Part shown: in pieces, positions 1 through 8,074 of the stretch
Numbering within the stretch: position 1 is the first letter of the stretch
How the letters are laid out: every line of letters starts with the position of its first letter
The notes under the pieces: model-generated
Told to the model about the DNA's origin: nothing
Databases searched by the model: none
Seen by the model: only the letters and a program-made list of their open reading frames with translations
From: CAYZAW01 sp964476505
Lineage (GTDB): Bacteria > Bacillota > Clostridia > Christensenellales > CAG-138
DNA length: 48,346 nucleotides
Reading direction: 5' to 3'
Assembly (NCBI GenBank): GCA_964476505.1
Contig: CAYZAW010000011.1
Coordinates: 1 to 48,346, forward strand
Made by a program: the position numbers and the translations under genes

Positions 1-964
1 CATTACGGTCATCGTATGCGCATGCTTGGCTTTTTGCGTCATTTGCCCATTGGTGCTGGCGGTGATACACAGCGTTATCATGCGGCGGTATAACTATACC
101 GATTACCAATCCGATAGATATCTTGTGTATCAGGATATCGCAAACCAGTATCCCCGAAAGCCGTTCTCGTTTACGTCCGGCAGCAATACGCTTTCTGCTT
201 ACCTGTATGGGGAAGAAAACGAAAAAGGCGTGATTGTCATTGCGCCGGGGCATACGGATTCCAATGATATCAAGCTTTATGATATGCGGTACTTTGTGGA
301 TGCCGGGTATTCGGTAGTGGGGTTTGACTACACCGGCTATTACAGCAGCGAGGGCAAGGCGTTTGGGGGATACACGCAGGCGGTGAACGATTTGGACGCG
401 CTGTTGAATGTACTCGAAGAGAACCCCGCCTTTAGGGATAAGCCACTTTATCTGTTTGGGCATAGCTTGGGGGCTTACGCCGTTACCGCCGTGCTGAATA
501 GACCCCATAATGTAAGGGCGGTCGTGGCAGCATCCGGGTTCGATACGCCGGAGGAGCAGTGGCAATATTCCGTTCAACGGTTTACGGGCTTTTTGTATCC
601 TGTTATCAAGCCCTTCAACAGCCTGTTTATCAACCTGAAATATGCGGAGGATAAAAACCTGTCCGCCGTAAACGGTATCAACAGCGTAAGCATCCCGGTA
701 TTTGTGATCAGCGCAGAGGACGATATTTTCTACGGCGGAAAAAGCCCCATCTATAACAAGCGGGATACGATCACCAACTCCAATTGCACGTTTTTGCTAA
801 TGAACGAGGAAAACCACAACGGACACTACGATTACTTTTTAACAGATGCGGCGTTGCGGTACCGGGCAAGTAACCCTCAGGGAGAGATCGATAAAGAGCT
901 GTATACAGAGCATGACCCGCTGGTGATGCGGCAAATCATTGCGTTTTACGATGAGGCACACTAA
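1..964 (+). CDS. Membrane-anchored alpha/beta hydrolase (5' end outside window)
   Basis: The reading frame is already open at the left edge, so the true start is missing; the TTG at 26 is not a convincing start. The visible N-terminus is very hydrophobic (about 20 residues) and then becomes basic, which suggests a membrane anchor with the hydrolase outside. Counting from the TTG at 26, the nucleophile elbow GHSLGA puts the serine at about residue 147. A candidate acid is in SAEDD near 232, and the histidine is in ENHNGH near 264-267, giving a full catalytic triad. The family covers esterases, lipases and peptidases, and the substrate cannot be read from sequence. It ends before a small unknown gene on the same strand. 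Confidence 0.8.
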   Translation, partial: ITVIVCACLAFCVICPLVLAVIHSVIMRRYNYTDYQSDRYLVYQDIANQYPRKPFSFTSGSNTLSAYLYGEENEKGVIVIAPGHTDSNDIKLYDMRYFVDAGYSVVGFDYTGYYSSEGKAFGGYTQAVNDLDALLNVLEENPAFRDKPLYLFGHSLGAYAVTAVLNRPHNVRAVVAASGFDTPEEQWQYSVQRFTGFLYPVIKPFNSLFINLKYAEDKNLSAVNGINSVSIPVFVISAEDDIFYGGKSPIYNKRDTITNSNCTFLLMNEENHNGHYDYFLTDAALRYRASNPQGEIDKELYTEHDPLVMRQIIAFYDEAH

Positions 965-1054
965 AAATAGCGAAGGACAAGTACAATAGCCGTCATTGCG
1001 CGGTTTGTTATGGTAAAATGGGGAGCGCATGAAAATCAAACACAGGAGGCGCGT

Positions 1055-1411
1055 ATGAATTATTCTTATGCTATGGGGGTAGATCCTTCCATCCAAGCGT
1101 TGACCGCGCAAGGGTTCACCGTTACGCCTGACGGGGAGAACTACATGGTCTCGTTCCCGGAGGATAAGGCAGGCGTTTGGGAGGCATTCATACTTTCGCG
1201 GCTGAAAACCGGGTTTTGGAACGACTATCTTACCGATGACGGCGTGGTATTCTTGTTTCTTCTGCCGGAGGGCGTAAAGCGATGTGTGGTTCGCGATTAT
1301 CAAGACGATCAAGTGCTGGCGCTTTGCGAAAAGCTCTGCGGTCGCAAATTTGAATCCATGCGCAGTATGTTAACAGAGAACCCTTTTTACAGGGAGATCC
1401 TAGAATCGTAA
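1055..1411 (+). CDS. Small hypothetical protein (118 aa)
   Basis: I do not recognise a family. I chose the ATG at 1055 because AGGAGG lies six bases upstream; the frame also has an ATG at 1010 with no such site. The product is soluble and mixed alpha/beta in composition, with no signal peptide or membrane segment. It has two cysteines close together near the C-terminus (LCEKLCG). It sits 90 bases after the hydrolase and just before another small gene, so the three may be co-transcribed. Codon use resembles its neighbours. Confidence 0.6.
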   Translation: MNYSYAMGVDPSIQALTAQGFTVTPDGENYMVSFPEDKAGVWEAFILSRLKTGFWNDYLTDDGVVFLFLLPEGVKRCVVRDYQDDQVLALCEKLCGRKFESMRSMLTENPFYREILES

Positions 1412-1464
1412 CCATACGAATTGCAAGGAAAATCCATGCTTGAAAGCATGTGGAGGAGATTACT

Positions 1465-1761
1465 ATGTGGATGGTATTTGGAATTGTAAGCGTACTGTTT
1501 CTGGCAGCCAATTGGTTTTTTACGATGAAAGGGAGCAAAAAGAGAAATTGGGCGATGGCCGGTTCCTTGGCATTGACAGCGTTTGCGTTGCTGATGGAGT
1601 ATAGAATGGCAGTGCATTGGGTGTTGAAGGAGGATTGGGCGGCATTGCTTGATGTTGTGCCGTCTATGTTTCCCATATTGGCCGGATATGTAATACTTAT
1701 GACGGTTGGAAATATCGTTCCGCTATTCCTAAAGAAAAAAGGGAATCAAACGCAAGTGTAA
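1465..1761 (+). CDS. Small integral membrane protein (98 aa)
   Basis: The start at 1465 is set by GGAGGAG seven bases upstream. Three hydrophobic segments are visible: residues about 1-18, 29-45 and 66-85. A short basic loop (KGSKKR) follows the first segment and a basic tail ends the protein, so the loop and tail probably face the cytoplasm. No catalytic motif is seen and I do not recognise the family. It lies between an unknown soluble protein and an isochorismatase-like hydrolase on the same strand. Confidence 0.6.
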   Translation: MWMVFGIVSVLFLAANWFFTMKGSKKRNWAMAGSLALTAFALLMEYRMAVHWVLKEDWAALLDVVPSMFPILAGYVILMTVGNIVPLFLKKKGNQTQV

Positions 1762-1843
1762 CGGACGGCTGTTTTTCGGAACATCTGCCGCGTGTATGCA
1801 AAACAAAACCGTAACAGGCGTACGAATCATTAAGGAGAAATAT

Positions 1844-2353
1844 ATGCAAAACAAAGCATTGGTCATTATTGACATTCAAAATGACATCACAAAAAACTAC
1901 AAAGAGATCGTTGCAAGCATCAATCAGGCGATCGAAAGCGCGGTGGCGCAGAATATGCACGTTGTTTATATCAAGCACAACAACCTGTCTGCGGGCACCA
2001 GAACCTTTAAGCCGGATACGCCCGGGGCAGAATTGGTGCCGGATCTAAAAATCGTGTCGGATAATATCTTTTTAAAAACCAAGGGGAACGCGTTGACCAG
2101 CGAACCGTTTGCGGCATTTGTCGCCAAAAACGAGATCAAGGAGTTCTTCATTACCGGCGCAGACGCGATCGCCTGTGTAAAATCCACCTGCTACAATATG
2201 CGAAAAGCCGGTTATGATGTTGCCGTGCTTTCCGATTGTGTTACCAGCTACGACAAACGAAAGATCAGCGAAATGCTCGCTTATTACGAAAACCAAGGCT
2301 GTAAGATCATCTGCTTGAACGACTTTCTAAAGCAGGGCGATTCGGCAAAATAA
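1844..2353 (+). CDS. Isochorismatase-like cysteine hydrolase
   Basis: The 169-residue product has the layout of the isochorismatase/nicotinamidase superfamily. The catalytic triad is visible: Asp10 in VIIDIQND, a lysine in LKTKGN near residues 78-80, and the nucleophile Cys111 in GADAIACVKST. Members hydrolyse amides or enol ethers such as nicotinamide, ureido compounds or isochorismate; nothing here fixes the substrate. AAGGAG at 1832 sets the start at 1844 rather than the in-frame ATG at 1796. It is the last plus-strand gene of the left block and converges on the nitroreductase. Confidence 0.85.
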   Translation: MQNKALVIIDIQNDITKNYKEIVASINQAIESAVAQNMHVVYIKHNNLSAGTRTFKPDTPGAELVPDLKIVSDNIFLKTKGNALTSEPFAAFVAKNEIKEFFITGADAIACVKSTCYNMRKAGYDVAVLSDCVTSYDKRKISEMLAYYENQGCKIICLNDFLKQGDSAK

Positions 2354-2382
2354 CGTGTTTTGTACAGCTGCAACCTGTATCC

Positions 2383-2892
2383 TTATGCAAACACATGCAC
2401 CCGGTTTTCTTGGTATTGCGAGCGAGGCGGCTGCTCCTCCGCGGGCAACCCTATGTGAATCAGCGCCATTGGGAAAATGTGATCCTCCAGCCCCAGAATT
2501 TCCCGCACCCTTTTTACGGTCGTTACCATAGGGTACAGCCCGCACCAGCAGCTTCCTAAGCCCAGCTCCGTTGCAGTAAGCAATATGTTTTGCGTTGCCG
2601 CCGCACAATCCTGTATCCAAAAATCGTTGGGCTTATGGTTAAGAGAACGCTTGTCGTTCCCTGCAACGATGATATTGAGCGGAGAATCCATGTTGGAATA
2701 TCGGGATACCAGCCGCAGCTTTTCTAAAAGTTCCTGGTTTTTCACAACATAAAACTCCCACGGGCGTTTGTTGCAGGCGCTGGGCGCTGCCATGGCGGCG
2801 GTCAGCAGCGCTTGAATGATGTCATCGGAGATGGGGTCTGCTTGGAATTTGCGAATGCTTCTTCTCGCAAGTATGGCTTCCTGTGTGTTCAT
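2383..2892 (-). CDS. Nitroreductase family protein
   Basis: A 169-residue flavin-dependent nitroreductase-like protein, about the usual length for the short subfamily. The N-terminal RRSIRKF motif binds the FMN phosphate, APSACNKRPWEF is the conserved FMN-site segment, and LGSCWCGLYP is the C-terminal flavin contact. Such enzymes use NAD(P)H to reduce nitro compounds, quinones or similar acceptors, in the cytoplasm. It is read after the MmcQ/YjbR gene, whose frame overlaps its start by 71 bases, so the two are probably translationally coupled. Confidence 0.9.
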   Translation of the reverse strand: MNTQEAILARRSIRKFQADPISDDIIQALLTAAMAAPSACNKRPWEFYVVKNQELLEKLRLVSRYSNMDSPLNIIVAGNDKRSLNHKPNDFWIQDCAAATQNILLTATELGLGSCWCGLYPMVTTVKRVREILGLEDHIFPMALIHIGLPAEEQPPRSQYQENRVHVFA

Positions 2893-3265
2893 TAAATGCT
2901 TCCTCCTGCCTTTTCCTATTCTTCGGACGCGTTAGCCCGTAGCTTTTTTCGATCATGCGCTTTAGCGCTTCCTCGGGCACATCGCAATTCTCATCGCAAA
3001 CCACCGTGTTCCAATGCGTGTGGTTCATATGCCAGCCAGGGATCACCGCAAGAAACGCCTGCCGCAAAAACTCCGCTTCAAACGGATCGCATTTCAGGTT
3101 TAGGTAAAGCTTGTTGCTGTGCCGCATGATCAGCGCAAAGCTTTTTTTGTTGCCCCAGTGCCGCATCACGGCGGTGGCGTTCGCATCGGCTGTTTCGTCA
3201 AAGGGATAGTCCTCGTAAACGGCGGGGAACGTCAGGCAAAAATCGATCAGGTCTTGGCGGGTCAT
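2822..3265 (-). CDS. MmcQ/YjbR family protein with extended C-terminus
   Basis: The first 120 or so residues match the MmcQ/YjbR family, which has a CyaY-like fold and putative DNA binding; its role is poorly known. Typical features are the LTFPAVYEDYPF start, KLYLNLKCDP in the core, and GWHMNHTHWNTV near the end. Family members usually stop soon after the basic segment seen here as RPKNRKRQ. This one runs about 25 residues further in low-complexity sequence that overlaps the nitroreductase start, so the natural stop may have been lost. I prefer the ATG at 3265 because AAGGAAG is nine bases upstream; the ATG at 3274 touches that site. Confidence 0.8.
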   Translation of the reverse strand: MTRQDLIDFCLTFPAVYEDYPFDETADANATAVMRHWGNKKSFALIMRHSNKLYLNLKCDPFEAEFLRQAFLAVIPGWHMNHTHWNTVVCDENCDVPEEALKRMIEKSYGLTRPKNRKRQEEAFNEHTGSHTCEKKHSQIPSRPHLR

Positions 3266-3319
3266 GCGTTTCATCTTCCTTCAACGGTTCTATACGGGTA
3301 ATTATACAAGGTTAACTCT

Positions 3320-3330
3320 ATTATACCATA
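3320..3330 (-). promoter_or_regulatory. Extended -10 promoter for the MmcQ/nitroreductase pair
   Basis: On the minus strand the sequence reads TGGTATAAT, a perfect -10 box with an extended TG, about 55 bases upstream of the MmcQ/YjbR start. No good -35 box is visible, as is common for extended -10 promoters. Confidence 0.45.
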
Positions 3331-3355
3331 TGGACACTTTGCAATCATTTCCCCC

Positions 3356-3384
3356 TTGACTTTTATGCGCAAGTATGGTTTCAT
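3356..3384 (+). promoter_or_regulatory. Candidate promoter of T-box leader 1
   Basis: TTGACT at 3356 is followed after 17 bases by TTTCAT, a moderate -10 match. It lies just upstream of the T-box leader and in the right direction for the LeuA-like operon. Confidence 0.35.
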
Positions 3385-3399
3385 AAGTCCTAAATCGGA

Positions 3400-3700
3400 A
3401 TACATGAAATGCAGCGACGGAAATTTGCGCTTATCCAAGGGCTTCAGAGAGCTGGCGGGCGATGCGAGCCAGTGCGGAGGATAATTGCTATCTGCTTCCC
3501 GAGCAGGTTCTGTAAACACCGCGCGTCGAGGGGTTAAACATCCTTGAAGCGGCGGTCAGTAATGGAACACGGATGCCCCGTTACAGGCTATGAACTTGTT
3601 AGAGTTCGAGAGTGACTTTTTGCCGCAAGGCAAAAGTAAGCAGGGTGGTACCGCGAAAGAATTTCGTCCCTGGCGTAGTATAACGCCGGGGGCTTTTTTT
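3400..3700 (+). promoter_or_regulatory. T-box leader 1 (tRNA-sensing riboswitch)
   Basis: The T-box sequence GGGTGGTACCGCG is at 3643-3655. It is followed by an intrinsic terminator (CCTGGCGT/ACGCCGGG then TTTTTTT) ending at 3700. The Stem I apex is recognisable upstream as CAGAGAGCTGGCGG...GATGCGAGCCAG near 3440-3472, with a supporting helix TTATCC/GGATAA. Uncharged tRNA should stabilise the antiterminator and allow read-through into the LeuA-like gene at 3742. The specifier is unclear by eye: the 3' side of the loop reads TTGCTATCTGC before CTTCCCGAGC, and AUC, GCU and UCU can all be placed. Confidence 0.88.
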
Positions 3701-3741
3701 ACAGTAAGCTTCCGGCAGGAAATAAACAGAGTGAGGGCAAT

Positions 3742-5157
3742 ATGAAAGACATCAAAATTTGCGACATTACCATGAAGAGCGTGGGAAAAGCAAACGGACT
3801 GACGCTGAGCTTCCGCGAGAAGATCGAGATTTCCAAGCTGCTGGATAGGCTTGGCGTTGCGGTCATCGAGCTGCATGCAATAGAGAACCCCAAAATCGAC
3901 AGCCTGTTGGTAAAATCCGTGGCAACGGCAGTCAAAAACAGCATCGTTGCGCTGCCGGTTGGCTTATCCGAAAGCGGCGCAGTAAAGGCGTGGAACGCGC
4001 TGAAGGAAGCTGCAAAGCCGCGCCTGCAGGTGTGCGCGCCAACTAGCCCCGTGCAGATGGAATACCTTGCGCATAAAAAGCCTGCCGGCATGCTGGAAGC
4101 CATTGCCGAAACCGTTGCCGCCTGCCGTCAGCTCTGCTGTGATGTGGAGTTTGTTGCGGAGGACGCCACCAGAAGCGACCCTGCCTTTTTGGCAGAGGCC
4201 ATCAATGCCGCCATCGACGCGGGTGCCGCTACCGTTACCCTTTGCGATACCGCAGGCGCTATGATGCCGGATGAATTTGCGGCATTCTTAAAAAACGTAT
4301 GCGATAACGCACCCGCAGTATCCCGCGTAGCACTTGGCGTATCCTGCGCAAATGACCTTGCCATGGCGGATTCCTGCGCCATTGCGGCGGTGCGGATGGG
4401 CGCTTCGGAAATCAAGGCCGCCGTTTACGGTACCGGAACGGCTTCGCTGGAAAACATTGCGCGCATCCTTGCTGCCAAGGGGCATAGCTATGATGCTGCC
4501 TGCGGCGTAAAAATGACCGAAATGAAGCGCATCATCGAGCAGATCACTTGGGTGTGCGAAACCAACCGCAGCAAAAACTGCCCGTTTGATAATCCCCTGC
4601 AGCCGGGCGAGGCGCTTTCCCTTTCCGAAAAGGACGACCTGCCCACCGTATTAAAGGCGGTAGCTCGGCTGGGCTACGAGCTTTCCGAGGAGGACGGTGC
4701 AAAGGTGTACGAAGCGTTTTTGCGCATCGCCGCACGTAAAGAGAGCGTGGGCGCAAAGGAGCTTGACGCCATCGTGGCTTCTGCCGCCATGCAGGTGCCG
4801 CCCACCTATCGCTTGGAAACGTATGTGATCAACAGCGGAAATGTCATTTCCGCCACGGCGCACGTTTGCCTTCGAAAGCATGAGCAAAGCATCGAGGGTA
4901 TCTCCTTGGGGGATGGGCCTATCGACGCGTCGTTTCTTGCCATCGAGCATATCACGGGCCACCATTACGAGTTGGACGATTTCCAGATCATCGCTGTCAC
5001 CGAAGGGCGCGAGGCCATGGGCGAAACCGTCATCAAGCTGCGCTCCGGCGGCAAGCTGTATTCCGGGCGCGGCATTTCCACGGATATCATCGGCGCAAGC
5101 ATCCTTGCGTATGTGAACGCACTGAACAAAATCGTGTACGAGGAGGCGGAGGCATGA
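3742..5157 (+). CDS. LeuA-like (2-isopropylmalate/citramalate synthase homologue) lacking catalytic residues
   Basis: The 471-residue protein has the architecture of alpha-isopropylmalate, citramalate or homocitrate synthases: an HMGL-like TIM barrel (about 1-270), a linker, and a LeuA-type dimerisation/allosteric domain (about 350-471). VEFVAEDATRSDPAFL and LCDTAGAMMPDE match conserved barrel segments. However, the usual catalytic LRDGEQ is replaced by MKSVGKANG. The metal-binding HxHND is replaced by SCAND, so the active-site Arg and both His are gone. It may therefore have another activity or act as an amino-acid-sensing partner. It follows T-box leader 1 directly and overlaps the next gene by four bases (ATGA), so the two are translationally coupled. 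Confidence 0.8.
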   Translation: MKDIKICDITMKSVGKANGLTLSFREKIEISKLLDRLGVAVIELHAIENPKIDSLLVKSVATAVKNSIVALPVGLSESGAVKAWNALKEAAKPRLQVCAPTSPVQMEYLAHKKPAGMLEAIAETVAACRQLCCDVEFVAEDATRSDPAFLAEAINAAIDAGAATVTLCDTAGAMMPDEFAAFLKNVCDNAPAVSRVALGVSCANDLAMADSCAIAAVRMGASEIKAAVYGTGTASLENIARILAAKGHSYDAACGVKMTEMKRIIEQITWVCETNRSKNCPFDNPLQPGEALSLSEKDDLPTVLKAVARLGYELSEEDGAKVYEAFLRIAARKESVGAKELDAIVASAAMQVPPTYRLETYVINSGNVISATAHVCLRKHEQSIEGISLGDGPIDASFLAIEHITGHHYELDDFQIIAVTEGREAMGETVIKLRSGGKLYSGRGISTDIIGASILAYVNALNKIVYEEAEA

Positions 5158-7694
5158 GGCTCTCTTTTTCTACGCGCGGCTGGAACGGCTGCTCTTGGGA
5201 GGATGACATCGCCGATGCACAGGAAATGCGCTTCTCCGGTATCGAGGTGTACAACGTGCAAAAATTTGCGGCGCTTACCGATAAGGGCGGGCCGTTCCAT
5301 AAATACAATACGGCGGCAACGGCGCGGATGCTTCGTGAGAAAAACCTTACCATCCCGTGCTTTGATACCTGCTGCGATATTTCGGTGGACGCGACTTGTG
5401 AGCAATCGCCGGCGGGCTGGCGCGGCGCGCTGGAAAGCGTGATGGAGGTGGCTGGCAACATGCATGTGCCCTACGTTGCCGTGACTGCCCAGCACGAGGA
5501 TGAGGATGCGGTTTATGCCGCTTTAAAGGAGCTTATTGGTAAGGCGGAAGCCTTGCAGCTTACGATACTCATCAAAACCACGGGCATTTATTGCGATACC
5601 GCGCGGCTTCGCATGCTGTTGGATTGGTTTGCCTGCGACCAGCTGGGCGCGCTGTGGGATATGCACCATACCTACCGCACGCAGGGCGAAAGCGCGGACG
5701 ATACCATCAAAAACCTCGGTGCGTACGTCAAGCACGTACACCTTCGTGACTCCGACGATGCCGGCAGCTACAACCTGATAGGCGAAGGCACGCTGCCCGT
5801 TTTGGAGATGATGCGGGCGCTGTCCTCCATCAATTACGACGGGTTCCTTTCGCTGGAATGGAAGCCGGACTGGATGGAGGATCTGCAGGACAGAGAGGTC
5901 ATTTTCCCGCACTTCGTCAATTACATGAACCGCTTTGGCAGTACCCGCAGCCGAAAAAAGGAGCTGTATTACAACCAAAGCCACACAGGCCAGTTCGTTT
6001 GGAAAAAGGACAGCCTGATCGAGCAGACTTTTTCGCAGGTGTTGGATCGCATGGCGGAGGAGTTTCCCGATCAGTATGCCTTTCGCTATACCACGCTGGA
6101 CTATACCCGCACCTACGCGCAGTTCCGGGAGGATGTGGATACCTTTGCCCGGGCGCTGATCTCCATGGGGGTGCGTGCAGGCAGCAAGGTGGCTATTTGG
6201 GCCACCAACGTACCGGCATGGTTTATCACCTTCTGGGCGGCAACAAAAATCGGCGCGGTGCTGGTTACGGTAAACACTGCGTATAAAATTCACGAGGCGG
6301 AGTACCTTTTGCGCCAGTCAGACACGCATACGCTGGTGATGATCGATTCCTGCTTAGATTCGGATTATGCGGATATCATCAACGAGCTTTGCCCCGAAAT
6401 GCGGGAAAGCAAGCCCGGGGAGCCGCTGCACTGCCATGCGCTGCCGTTCTTGCGCAACGTCATTACCGTGGGCTTCCGGCAGGCGGGCTGCCTCACGTTT
6501 GACGAGGTGATGGAGCGCGCCGCAACGGTGCCCGTGGAGGAGGTCTACCGCATGGCTGCCGCTGTGCGCCCGGATGATGTTTGCAACATGCAATACACCT
6601 CCGGCACCACCGGCTTCCCCAAGGGCGTGATGCTAACGCATTACAACGTGGTGAATAACGGCAAATGCATCGGCGACCGCATGGATCTTTCCACGGCAGA
6701 CCGCATGATGGTGCAGGTGCCCATGTTCCATTGCTTTGGCATGGTGCTTTCCATGACGGCCTCCATGACGCACGGCGCAACGCTGTGTCCGCTGCCGTAC
6801 TTCTCCGCAAAGGCATCGCTTGCGTGCATCAATCAGGAGCGCATCACCTGCTTTAACGGCGTGCCTACCATGTTTATTGCCATGTTCAACCATCCGGATT
6901 ACCGCAGTACGGATTTCTCCTGTATGCGTACCGGCATCATGGCGGGCTCGGGCTGCCCGCCGGAGCTGATGCGCCGTGCCGCAAGACCTGACGAAATGAA
7001 CATGACGGGCATCGTCAGCGTATACGGGCAAACGGAATCTGCCCCCGGCAGTACCATGAGCGCTTGGGACGATTCATTGGACGTGCGCTGCAACACGGTA
7101 GGGTATGCGTTCGTGCATGTGGAGTGCAAGATCGTAGACCCGGAAACCGGGCTGGAAGTACCCAACGGGCAAAACGGCGAGTTTTGCTCCCGTGGCTACA
7201 ACACCATGAAGGGCTATTATAAAATGCCCAACGCCACGGCAGATGCGGTGGATGCAAACGGCTGGCTGCATTCCGGCGACCTTGCCTGCAAGGACGATAA
7301 CGGCAATTATCGCATCACGGGGCGCTTGAAGGATATGATCATCCGCGGCGGCGAAAATATTTACCCCAAGGAGATCGAGGAATTTATTTATACGCACCCG
7401 GCGGTAAAGGACGTGCAGGTCATCGGCGTGCCGGATCAAAAATATGGCGAGGAAATTCTGGCTTCCGTGATGCTCAAGGAAGGTGAAACGCTTACCGAGG
7501 CGGCGCTTATCGAGTATGTAAAAAGCCACATGGCGCGGCATAAGGTGCCTAAATATGTGGAGTTTGTGGAAGCGTTTCCCATGAACGCCGCTGGCAAGGT
7601 GCTTAAATACAAGATCCGGGAGGAAGCCGCAAAACGCCTGCATCTGGAGGGCGCGGCGGGTATCGATACCGCAAAGGGAAAAAACGAAGTATAA
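5154..7694 (+). CDS. Fusion: xylose-isomerase-like TIM barrel + AMP-dependent acyl-CoA synthetase
   Basis: Residues about 1-260 resemble sugar phosphate isomerase/epimerase TIM barrels. Metal-site candidates are in WDMHHTYR, HVHLRDS and SLEWKPDW, but the usual first Glu region reads LIKTTG and may have lost its ligand. Residues about 275-846 form an ANL-family synthetase: P-loop YTSGTTGFPKG, YGQTE, hinge HSGDLACKD...GRLKD, and catalytic lysine in AAGKVLKYK. The synthetase would make an acyl-AMP and then an acyl-CoA from a carboxylic acid; the 2-oxoacid oxidoreductase context suggests a short branched or aryl acid. The fusion is unbroken, with no internal start or ribosome site that clearly separates the parts. 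It is the second gene of the T-box 1 operon. Confidence 0.85.
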   Translation: MRLSFSTRGWNGCSWEDDIADAQEMRFSGIEVYNVQKFAALTDKGGPFHKYNTAATARMLREKNLTIPCFDTCCDISVDATCEQSPAGWRGALESVMEVAGNMHVPYVAVTAQHEDEDAVYAALKELIGKAEALQLTILIKTTGIYCDTARLRMLLDWFACDQLGALWDMHHTYRTQGESADDTIKNLGAYVKHVHLRDSDDAGSYNLIGEGTLPVLEMMRALSSINYDGFLSLEWKPDWMEDLQDREVIFPHFVNYMNRFGSTRSRKKELYYNQSHTGQFVWKKDSLIEQTFSQVLDRMAEEFPDQYAFRYTTLDYTRTYAQFREDVDTFARALISMGVRAGSKVAIWATNVPAWFITFWAATKIGAVLVTVNTAYKIHEAEYLLRQSDTHTLVMIDSCLDSDYADIINELCPEMRESKPGEPLHCHALPFLRNVITVGFRQAGCLTFDEVMERAATVPVEEVYRMAAAVRPDDVCNMQYTSGTTGFPKGVMLTHYNVVNNGKCIGDRMDLSTADRMMVQVPMFHCFGMVLSMTASMTHGATLCPLPYFSAKASLACINQERITCFNGVPTMFIAMFNHPDYRSTDFSCMRTGIMAGSGCPPELMRRAARPDEMNMTGIVSVYGQTESAPGSTMSAWDDSLDVRCNTVGYAFVHVECKIVDPETGLEVPNGQNGEFCSRGYNTMKGYYKMPNATADAVDANGWLHSGDLACKDDNGNYRITGRLKDMIIRGGENIYPKEIEEFIYTHPAVKDVQVIGVPDQKYGEEILASVMLKEGETLTEAALIEYVKSHMARHKVPKYVEFVEAFPMNAAGKVLKYKIREEAAKRLHLEGAAGIDTAKGKNEV

Positions 7695-7735
7695 TCGGCG
7701 CTGCATATAGTTATATATTTTCCTCAAAACGGTAC

Positions 7736-7764
7736 TTGACATCCCTTTTGGAATGTTGTATGCT
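7736..7764 (+). promoter_or_regulatory. Strong promoter of T-box leader 2
   Basis: TTGACA at 7736-7741, 17-base spacer, TATGCT at 7759-7764. It lies in the gap after the acyl-CoA synthetase fusion and just upstream of the second T-box leader, showing that the downstream genes are a separate transcription unit. Confidence 0.7.
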
Positions 7765-7769
7765 TCAAC

Positions 7770-8049
7770 ACAATACAGTTAACGGCTGCGACGAAGACGG
7801 CCGGATAGCGAGATTTTCAGAGAGCCGGTATTGGTGCGAGCCGGTAGTCGTCGGTATCCATAAGCCCATCACTTCCGAGCCGGAGGCCCCAAAGGCGAAA
7901 GCCGAGTAGATGCCTTCCGTACGCCCGCGTTAAGGGATAGGGTTTGTTGGAACCTAAAGCGGCAGTATATCTGCAAATTGAGTGGTACCGCGGGCATTGT
8001 GTAGTAACACAGCTCGTCTCAGGATGTTCTGAGGCGGGCTTTTATTTTA
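7770..8049 (+). promoter_or_regulatory. T-box leader 2, probable isoleucine (AUC) specifier
   Basis: The T-box sequence GTGGTACCGCGGGC is at 7982-7995, followed by the terminator GCTCGTCTCAG/CTGAGGCGGGC with a T-rich tail ending near 8049. The Stem I apex reads CAGAGAGCCGG...GGTGCGAGCCGG. Pairing GAAG with CTTC and GGATA with TATCC leaves a 3' loop ATAAGCCCATCA. The triplet AUC followed by the usual A sits directly before the lower helix, which reads as isoleucine. Low Ile-tRNA charging should switch on the XRE-cupin-synthetase and oxidoreductase genes. The leader call is firm; the specifier is a hand reading. Confidence 0.9.
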
Positions 8050-8074
8050 AGATTAAGAATCGAGGAATGTGAGC

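Noticed and set aside
5523..6293. Antisense frame opposite the TIM-barrel/synthetase fusion
   Set aside because: No start signal or family features; the sense strand is clearly coding.
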